From Bacteroidota bacterium (GTDB taxonomy: Bacteria; Bacteroidota; Bacteroidia; Bacteroidales; FEN-979), in NCBI GenBank assembly GCA_026391775.1, contig JAPLDK010000043.1:1-42192 (forward strand): DNA of 42,192 bases, written 5' to 3'. Made by a program: the position numbers and the translations under genes. Below are positions 36,041-42,192 of the stretch, in pieces. The notes beneath the pieces were generated by a model. The model had not been told where the DNA came from. It worked only from the letters and a program-made list of their open reading frames with translations, and searched no databases. Each line of letters starts with the position of its first letter. The first letter of the stretch is position 1.

Positions 36041-37211
36041 CCAGGTTTGCAGCGTCTTCAAGGGTAATTGCAGAGTGCACTTTCAGTCCTGATTCATCGA
36101 TCAGTTTTTTGGCTTCAACCGCATTGGTACCCTGAAGCCTGACGATAATAGGGACCTTAATATCACCGATATTTTTGTATGCATCGACAATCCCCTGGGC
36201 AACGCGGTCGCAGCGTACAATCCCCCCAAAAATATTGACCAGGATGGCTTTAACGGCGGGATCCTTGAGAATGATCCTGAACCCTTCCTCAACACGTTTG
36301 GCATTTGCATTGCCGCCAACATCAAGGAAATTGGCAGGATCGCCTCCGGAAAGCTTTATGATATCCATGGTTGCCATGGCAAGCCCGGCGCCATTCACCA
36401 TACAGCCGACATTCCCGTTAAGCTTCACATAGTTGAGATCATGACGGGAAGCTTCAACTTCAATTGGATCTTCCTCATCCAGGTCACGCATTGCCGCAAT
36501 ATCGGGATGACGAAATAAAGCGTTATTATCGATCACGACTTTGGCATCGGCGGCAAGGATTTTGTCATCGGAGGTCTTGAATAAAGGATTGATTTCAATG
36601 AGGGAGGCATCCGATTTAATATATGCCTGATAGATGGAATTCAGGAACCGGATCATGTTTTTATAGGCATCCCCTTTCAGGTTCAGGTTGAATGAAACCT
36701 TCCTTGCCTGGTATTGCTGAAGCCCGAGCCGGGGATCTATCTCCTCGGTAAATATCTGGTTGGGGGTCTCTTCGGCAACTTTCTCTATATCCATGCCTCC
36801 CCGTGGGGAATAGATGATTATTATATGGCCTGATTTTCGGTTTAAGAGTAAGCTGAGATAGATCTCTGAAGGTTCTGAAGGCCCGGGATAGAAAATATTC
36901 TGCTCAACATAAACCTTTCTGACCAGCTTGCCTTCGGCGCTTGTCTGGGGTGTGACCAGTCTCATCCCGATAATCTGTTCGGCATACTGCCTGACTTCAT
37001 CGAAATTTTTTGCAATCTTAACCCCGCCGCCTTTTCCGCGACCGCCTGCATGTACCTGGGCTTTGATCACAAATTTATCGGTTCCTGTAGAGGATTGAAG
37101 CACCTCAGCAACTTTAATCGCTTCTTCAGGCGTGTTTGCAAGCCCCCCCTCGGGAACAGGTACTCCGTGTTGCTTTAGTATTATTTTGCTTTGATATTCA
37201 TGCAGGTTCAT
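36021..37211 (-). CDS. sucC: Succinyl-CoA synthetase, beta subunit (ADP-forming)
   Basis: SucC carries the ATP-grasp domain and, with SucD, interconverts succinyl-CoA and succinate with ATP formation in the citric acid cycle. The 396-residue protein shows MNLHEYQSKIILKQHGVPVP, the ATP-grasp loop QVHAGGRGKGGGVKIA (about 52-67), LIEINPL, VGCMVNGAGLAMATMDIIKL and IFGGIVRCDRVAQGI. Length is normal. sucD is not adjacent in this window; it may lie elsewhere. A clear promoter was not found upstream. Confidence 0.96.
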   Translation of the reverse strand: MNLHEYQSKIILKQHGVPVPEGGLANTPEEAIKVAEVLQSSTGTDKFVIKAQVHAGGRGKGGGVKIAKNFDEVRQYAEQIIGMRLVTPQTSAEGKLVRKVYVEQNIFYPGPSEPSEIYLSLLLNRKSGHIIIIYSPRGGMDIEKVAEETPNQIFTEEIDPRLGLQQYQARKVSFNLNLKGDAYKNMIRFLNSIYQAYIKSDASLIEINPLFKTSDDKILAADAKVVIDNNALFRHPDIAAMRDLDEEDPIEVEASRHDLNYVKLNGNVGCMVNGAGLAMATMDIIKLSGGDPANFLDVGGNANAKRVEEGFRIILKDPAVKAILVNIFGGIVRCDRVAQGIVDAYKNIGDIKVPIIVRLQGTNAVEAKKLIDESGLKVHSAITLEDAANLVNTVLK

Positions 37212-37339
37212 AGTTCAATATACTATTTGTGATTCTTGTAAGTATAATAAGATCAGTAAGAAAGCTCACGGATAATACTGAAAATCAATTTTTATATCCA
37301 GTTACCAAAAGTAACCCTTTGATTCGGGATTACAAAATA

Positions 37340-37368
37340 TTTCGGGACCCGGGATTTTTATAACTTTG
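37340..37368 (+). promoter_or_regulatory. Promoter of the lolD gene
   Basis: TTTC (37340-37343), 17 bases, then TAACTTTG (37361-37368), an exact -7 match. The ATG follows 14 bases later, giving a very short or absent leader. Confidence 0.6.
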
Positions 37369-37382
37369 CCTTTTCCTTTTTC

Positions 37383-38036
37383 ATGATCATTGCGAGGGAT
37401 ATAGTTAAGTCATTCGGTGAGCTGAATGTTTTGAAAGGTATAAGCCTTGAGATACAAGACGGTGAAATTATCTCGATTGTCGGGGCTTCCGGTGCCGGGA
37501 AATCCACCTTACTTCATATTTTAGGTACACTTGATAAGGCCGATTCAGGCTTTATTGAGATTGATACTATAAGAGTTGACGGACTGTCGGACAAAAAGAT
37601 CTCCGAATTCAGGAATAAGCATATAGGGTTTGTTTTCCAGTTCCATCATCTTCTACCTGAATTTTCGGCCCTTGAAAACGTTTGTATTCCCGGATTTATC
37701 AGGGGCGGTTCGAGAATTGAGACCGTTGACAAGGCTAAGGAACTAATGGAAATACTGGGGCTTTCGGCACGCCTGAAGCACAGACCTTCCGAATTGTCGG
37801 GGGGGGAGCAGCAAAGGGTGGCAATTGCAAGGGCATTGATCAATGACCCGGGTGTAATTCTTGCCGATGAACCATCAGGTAATCTTGACAGCAACTCCGC
37901 CATGGAGTTGCATAAGCTCTTTTTCAGTTTACGGGAAAGATTCCGCCAGACTTACGTCATAGTCACTCATAATACGGAACTGGCTGGAATGGCTGACAGA
38001 AAGCTGACGATCCGCGATGGTGTGATAATTCAATGA
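37383..38036 (+). CDS. lolD: ABC transporter ATP-binding protein, LolD type
   Basis: LolD is the ATPase of the LolCDE complex that releases lipoproteins from the inner membrane. The 217-residue protein has Walker [10 protein letters not shown] (34-42), the Q-loop region [18 protein letters not shown] (83-100) typical of LolD in Bacteroidota, signature LSGGEQ (138-143), Walker B VILADEP (158-164) and the H-loop in VIVTHNTEL. Neither LolC nor LolE is adjacent, as is usual in this phylum. The related MacB and FtsE families are alternatives but match the Q-loop region less well. Confidence 0.85.
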   Translation: MIIARDIVKSFGELNVLKGISLEIQDGEIISIVGASGAGKSTLLHILGTLDKADSGFIEIDTIRVDGLSDKKISEFRNKHIGFVFQFHHLLPEFSALENVCIPGFIRGGSRIETVDKAKELMEILGLSARLKHRPSELSGGEQQRVAIARALINDPGVILADEPSGNLDSNSAMELHKLFFSLRERFRQTYVIVTHNTELAGMADRKLTIRDGVIIQ

Positions 38037-38110
38037 AGTAAAATTATTTCCAGATTTTTACGTTATAATATGCCAGGATCTTATATTCCGCTTAAAACTG
38101 AAATTATTGC

Positions 38111-41100
38111 ATGAAATTACATCCCCGGAGATCTAAATACTTAACCTTTATTCTTTTTATAGCTTCGCTTACAGCCTTGGCCTTTGTTGTATATACAATT
38201 ACAGGTCCGGTTCATAATGATTTTCCCGGCAATACGCCCGGATTTACGGGCTTTGGCGACACCCTGGTTAAAGGCAAACCCCCTGTGACCGATACTGCCT
38301 TTCATAATCTGTTACAAAGGGCGGATGTGTTTTTCAGTACAAATAAACTTTCAGAATGCCTTGCTGAGCTTGAAATGGCGCAGAAGCTGAAACCCACCGA
38401 CAAATCTGTCAATACACGTATCGTTCAAATCAAAGGAATATTAGCTGCCAACAAGAAAAAGCAGCCTGATTTTGACAACTCAATTGTTTCGGGAGATGCA
38501 GCTTTTCAGAAAAAGGACTACCTGAATGCAAAGGCATATTACCAGCTGGCCCTGAATATATTCCCAACCGATTCTGTGGCTAAGGCCAAACTCAGGAAGA
38601 CGATGGACCTTATCAGGTCCCAGAAAGCGCAGAATACCCTGTATGATGTTGCTGTTGCCAACGCCGACAGGCTTCTCCAGGCGGGGGAATACGACCGTGC
38701 CAACGAAGAATATGATAATGCTGCCCGGATCCTTCCCTCTGAACAGTATCCGAAACAAAAGATAAATGAGATCATTAAAATCAAGGTAGACCTGCAGTTG
38801 CAGGATGGACTGTACGCTGAGGCAATAAAGAATGCCGACCAGTACTACAATGCCAAAAACTGGCAACCGTCCCTTCTGGAATACCAGAATGCATCGAAGA
38901 TAAGGCCCCAGGAGAAGTATCCCAAGGACAGGATTGCTGAACTTACAACACTCATTGCAGCTCAACGCAGCAAGGATGAGGCATATATTAAACTTATTGC
39001 AAGTGCCGACCAGTTTTTTACCGTTAAATCATACGCTTCTTCCAGGAAAGACTATGAGAGTGCTTCAAAGATAAAGCCGGAACAGCCTTATCCTAAAAAT
39101 AAAATCGCAGAAATTGACGGATTGCTTGCGAAGGGTGCAAAGACCCAGAAGGATTACGAACAATACATCAGTCTGGCCGACAGCTTTTACATTGATAAAA
39201 ATTTCATCCGGGCCAGGGATTATTATACACTTGCACTGGATGTGAGACCCGGAGAAAGCTATCCGAAGGAGATGCTTGAAAAGGTCAAGCCAAATATTGC
39301 CGGCCAGGCAGCAGGGGAAAAGGCAAGAGAGGAATCCTACCTGAGTGCCATTGCTGTAGCCGACAAGGAGTTTATCAACAAGGCCTATGACCAGGCTAAG
39401 AAAGAATATCAGAGAGCGTCGGGCATCAAGCCGGCTGAGGTTTATCCTATAGAAAGGATTGCAGATATAGATAAACTAGTTACTGATCAGCAGCAGGCGG
39501 TGGATAAACCATACCTGGCAGCTATAACCTCTGCCGATAAATTGCTGGCCGGCAAATCCTATACCGAGGCCAAGGCCCAATATGCTGCAGCCCTTGCACT
39601 TAAACCGGGGGAAGCCTACCCTGGTATAAAAATTGCGGAGATCGATAAACAGCTTGAGGAAATCGCAAAGAAGAAAGCCCTTAACGGAGAGTTTTTAATT
39701 CTCATGACATCGGGGGAAAAGTTGTATAAGGCAAAGTCGTGGGAGCAGGCAAAAGCCGAGTACCAAAAAGCATTGATACTAAAACCGGATGAGCTGCTTC
39801 CTAAAAGACGTATTACGAGTATAGACAGTATCTCAGAGGTACTGCTCAGACAAAAATCTGTCGAAGAGCAATATACTGGTATCATTACCAATGCCGACAT
39901 GCTTTTTGCCTCAAAAACGTATAACCAGGCCCGTTCAGAATATCAGAAAGCTGTTGCACTGAAACCTTTGGAAGGATACCCCAAAACGAGGATCCAGGAA
40001 ATTGATAAACAGCTTGCCGAGCTGGCCCGCCTTAAACAGCTTGACGAGGACTATCGGGCAGCAGTTAAAAAAGGTGATTCATTGCTTGGGCTGCACCAGT
40101 ATGCCCAGGCGAAGGCTCCGTATACAGAGGCTTCGGCTTTAATACCGGCTGAAACCTATCCAAAAGAAAAACTGACCGTTATCAATATCGCTTTGGCCGA
40201 CCTGGCCAAACAGCAAGCCCTGGATAAGCAATACCTGGCTGCTATTACGACTGCCGACAAACTACTGGCTTCCAAATATTTTTCTGAGGCCAAAACCCAG
40301 TATAATGAGGCCCTCGCCATTAAGCCCGGGGAAGTTTATCCCGGAACAAAAATTGCAGAAATTGACAAAGTTCTGGAAGAGATTGCAAGACAAAAGGCCA
40401 TCGACAGCGAATTTTCCAGCCTGATAGCTTCAGCAGAAAAATTGTTTGGATCAAAATCTTTTGACCTGGCAAAATCGGAATACCAGAAAGCCCTGGCATT
40501 AAAACCTGCCGAATTTCTTCCGAAAAAACGAATCACAAGCATTGACAGCATTGCTGAAGTGATTTTACGACAGAAATCCTTGGATGATCAGTATACAAGC
40601 ATAATAGGTAATGCCGACAATCTGCTTGCTTCCAGGATCTATGAACAGGCAAAATCCGGATATCAGAAAGCCGTTGAACTGAAGCCTTCAGAAGCGTATC
40701 CGAAAACAAAGATCCAGGAGATTGATAAACAGCTTGCCGAAATGGCGCGCCTTAAAAAGCTGGACGATGACTATCAGACGGCAATTAAAGCAGGAGATTC
40801 CTTATTTAAAGTCAGACAGTATACTCCGGCTAAAGTGGCATATACGGATGCATCGGAGTTGAAACCTGCCGAAAACTATCCGAAAGAAAAACTTTCTCAA
40901 GTCAACAAAGCCTTGGAAGACCTGGAAAAACAGCAGGCCCTTGACAAGATATACGCGACCGTGGTAGCCACTGCCGACAGACTGTTCGAAGCGAAATCCT
41001 ACACCGAAGCCAAGGCACAGTATACTGCCGCATCGGCCCTTAAGCCCGGGGAAGCATACCCAGGTACCAAAATTGCAGATATCAACATACTTCTTGAAGC

Positions 41101-42192
41101 AATCGCGAAACAAAAGGCGTTGGATGAACAGTATGCCGGAATACTTACATCAGGAGAGAAATTATTTATTGCAAAGTCCTGGGTTGAAGCGAAGACTGAT
41201 TACCAGAAGGCATTAACTTTAAAACCCGGAGAATCCATTCCGAAGCAAAGGATTTCGAGTATCGACAGCATTGGCGAGGTCATTCAGAAACAGAAAACTC
41301 TGGATGCACAGTATAACGGACTCATCGCAAATGCTGACAAGTTATTGTCAGGAAAGACCTATGAATCTGCGAAGTCGGAGTACGGGAAAGCATCTGCATT
41401 AAAACCAGCTGAAGTTTATCCAAGAACAAAAATCGCTGAAATTGAAAAGTCCCTTGCCGACCTTGCCGCACGAAAAGCCAGGGACAGTGCCTATACTGCG
41501 ACTATTACAAATGCCAATATGCTGCTAACCGCCAAGTCATACGAAGAAGCAAAAGCGGAGTATCAAAAAGCCTTGCAGTTTAAGGCGGATGATCTTTATA
41601 CCAAGACCAAAATAAGTGAAATTGACAAGGCTGTTTCCGACATTACAAGGCAAAAAGCCATGGTAGAAAGCAATTTCAAAGCTTCTGTTACCAGAGCAGA
41701 TCAGTTACTCGCATCAAAATCGTATGATCAGGCTAAGGTCGAATATGCCAAAGCCCTGAGTATCAAATCGGGAGAACAATATCCGCAAGATAAAATAAAA
41801 GAAATTGATAATATTCTTGCTGAATTAAAGGCAAAAGATGACGCTTATAAAGCCTCCCTGGCCCAAGCCGACCAGATGCTGTTTGAAAAGAAATACGAGG
41901 ATGCACGCACCGAATATGAAAATTCGCTTACCATAAAGCCCGCCGAGCAGTATCCAAAAAACAAGATTGATGAGATCAACAGGAAACTCACCGATATCCA
42001 AGGCAGGAAAAAAACTTTTGATGATCTTGTGATCAAAGGAGATAACGCATTTGGCGGCAGGGATTACAGTAAGGCCAGGGAATATTTGCAGCAGGCTACG
42101 GCCTTGTTCCCCGAAGATAAATATGCCAGGGACCGGCTTGGCAGGGTTAATACGGTTATCGACAGCCTTTATCTCGCAAATAAAGGAAAATA
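38111..42192 (+). CDS. Giant exported TPR-like tandem-repeat protein (3' end outside window)
   Basis: ATG 38111 opens a frame without any stop to the window end, 1360 codons; the last two bases (TA) begin a further codon. A signal anchor at about 9-31 (YLTFILFIASLTALAFVVYT) is followed by a short linker and then about 19 tandem units. Each reads roughly as A-D-K-L-L-x-x-K-x-Y-x-x-A-K-x-E-Y-x-K-A, then LALKPGE, YPKxKIxEIDKxL and a Lys-rich helix: a TPR helix pair plus an added coil. Unit anchors (the Tyr or Leu codon before Pro) are 171-183 bp apart outside the core and exactly 180 bp from 39617 to 41597. Long helical scaffold in the periplasm is inferred; no enzyme motif is seen. It begins 74 bp after lolD. 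Confidence 0.85.
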   Translation, partial: MKLHPRRSKYLTFILFIASLTALAFVVYTITGPVHNDFPGNTPGFTGFGDTLVKGKPPVTDTAFHNLLQRADVFFSTNKLSECLAELEMAQKLKPTDKSVNTRIVQIKGILAANKKKQPDFDNSIVSGDAAFQKKDYLNAKAYYQLALNIFPTDSVAKAKLRKTMDLIRSQKAQNTLYDVAVANADRLLQAGEYDRANEEYDNAARILPSEQYPKQKINEIIKIKVDLQLQDGLYAEAIKNADQYYNAKNWQPSLLEYQNASKIRPQEKYPKDRIAELTTLIAAQRSKDEAYIKLIASADQFFTVKSYASSRKDYESASKIKPEQPYPKNKIAEIDGLLAKGAKTQKDYEQYISLADSFYIDKNFIRARDYYTLALDVRPGESYPKEMLEKVKPNIAGQAAGEKAREESYLSAIAVADKEFINKAYDQAKKEYQRASGIKPAEVYPIERIADIDKLVTDQQQAVDKPYLAAITSADKLLAGKSYTEAKAQYAAALALKPGEAYPGIKIAEIDKQLEEIAKKKALNGEFLILMTSGEKLYKAKSWEQAKAEYQKALILKPDELLPKRRITSIDSISEVLLRQKSVEEQYTGIITNADMLFASKTYNQARSEYQKAVALKPLEGYPKTRIQEIDKQLAELARLKQLDEDYRAAVKKGDSLLGLHQYAQAKAPYTEASALIPAETYPKEKLTVINIALADLAKQQALDKQYLAAITTADKLLASKYFSEAKTQYNEALAIKPGEVYPGTKIAEIDKVLEEIARQKAIDSEFSSLIASAEKLFGSKSFDLAKSEYQKALALKPAEFLPKKRITSIDSIAEVILRQKSLDDQYTSIIGNADNLLASRIYEQAKSGYQKAVELKPSEAYPKTKIQEIDKQLAEMARLKKLDDDYQTAIKAGDSLFKVRQYTPAKVAYTDASELKPAENYPKEKLSQVNKALEDLEKQQALDKIYATVVATADRLFEAKSYTEAKAQYTAASALKPGEAYPGTKIADINILLEAIAKQKALDEQYAGILTSGEKLFIAKSWVEAKTDYQKALTLKPGESIPKQRISSIDSIGEVIQKQKTLDAQYNGLIANADKLLSGKTYESAKSEYGKASALKPAEVYPRTKIAEIEKSLADLAARKARDSAYTATITNANMLLTAKSYEEAKAEYQKALQFKADDLYTKTKISEIDKAVSDITRQKAMVESNFKASVTRADQLLASKSYDQAKVEYAKALSIKSGEQYPQDKIKEIDNILAELKAKDDAYKASLAQADQMLFEKKYEDARTEYENSLTIKPAEQYPKNKIDEINRKLTDIQGRKKTFDDLVIKGDNAFGGRDYSKAREYLQQATALFPEDKYARDRLGRVNTVIDSLYLANKGK
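39617..41416 (+). repeat. 720-bp four-unit higher-order repeat, 2.5 copies
   Basis: Within the repeat gene, four 60-residue unit types follow in fixed order. A: YPGxKIAEID, starts 39617, 40337, 41057. B: LPKRRITSIDS, starts 39797, 40517, 41237. C: YPKTRIQEIDKQLAELARLK, starts 39977, 40697. D: YPKEKL then ADLAKQQALDKQY, starts 40157, 40877. Same-type units are 720 bp apart without any indel, and they resemble each other more than neighbouring types do. Confidence 0.85.

Noticed and set aside
39616-41113. Antisense open frames at regular 720-bp spacing in the repeat gene
   Set aside because: The regular spacing only mirrors the higher-order repeat on the plus strand; the frames carry no signal of their own.
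39617-41416. Possible CRISPR array or mobile element because of periodic repeats
   Set aside because: The period is 180 bp within one open reading frame, units are diverged and coding, and there are no short identical repeats with unique spacers and no transposase.

Overview
The window comes from a member of the phylum Bacteroidota, most likely the order Bacteroidales or a near relative. The phylum call rests on several things seen in the sequence. Promoters of the phylum type (TTTG, about 20 nt, TAnnTTTG) stand in front of several genes, and strong Shine-Dalgarno sequences are scarce. A DUF3467 gene directly follows rpoC. A 6S-like RNA lies between zapA and rny. Families typical of the phylum are present: DUF2851, DUF2520-Rossmann, sortilin-like propellers and LolD. 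KdsC and LpxB show a Gram-negative envelope with lipopolysaccharide. No plasmid, phage, transposase or CRISPR sequence was found, so this is chromosomal core DNA.

Layout. (1) Positions 1-12604 are the classical translation/transcription cluster: the 3' part of tuf, tRNA-Trp, a damaged secE, nusG, rplK, rplA, rplJ, rplL, rpoB, rpoC and DUF3467. RNA hairpins lie after tuf, before rplL and (twice) between rplL and rpoB. (2) A thioredoxin-fold lipid-free exported protein (12605-13798, minus) converges on that cluster. (3) Positions 13927-22904 are one long plus-strand envelope operon: Rossmann/DUF2520, KdsC, UbiA-type prenyltransferase, Maf, SurE, LpxB, two tandem secreted TPR proteins and ComEC. 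A good promoter and a 16-bp palindrome stand in front of it. tRNA-Asp with its own promoter and terminator follows. (4) Positions 23120-27152 (minus) hold a 36-residue lysine-rich protein, a sortilin/VPS10-like propeller gene split by a one-base frameshift, and a LolA-like exported protein. (5) Positions 27269-30239 hold DUF421 (plus) and the minus-strand unit coiled-coil protein, zapA, 6S-like RNA, rny. (6) Positions 30370-38036 hold DUF2851, a ComEA-like helix-hairpin-helix protein, a rhomboid protease, an S41 protease, a GT2 glycosyltransferase, sucC and lolD. (7) From 38111 to the window end runs an open 1360-codon reading frame for an exported protein made of about 19 units of 57-61 residues. 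Its core is an exact 180-bp ladder containing a 720-bp four-unit higher-order repeat.

The most notable observations are the giant higher-order-repeat protein, the secE gene that lacks its conserved central segment and is out of frame, the frameshift in the propeller gene, the small basic protein with its own textbook promoter, and the attenuator-like hairpins around rplL and rpoB. None of these amounts to a proven new system. The repeat protein is the best candidate for something not yet described.
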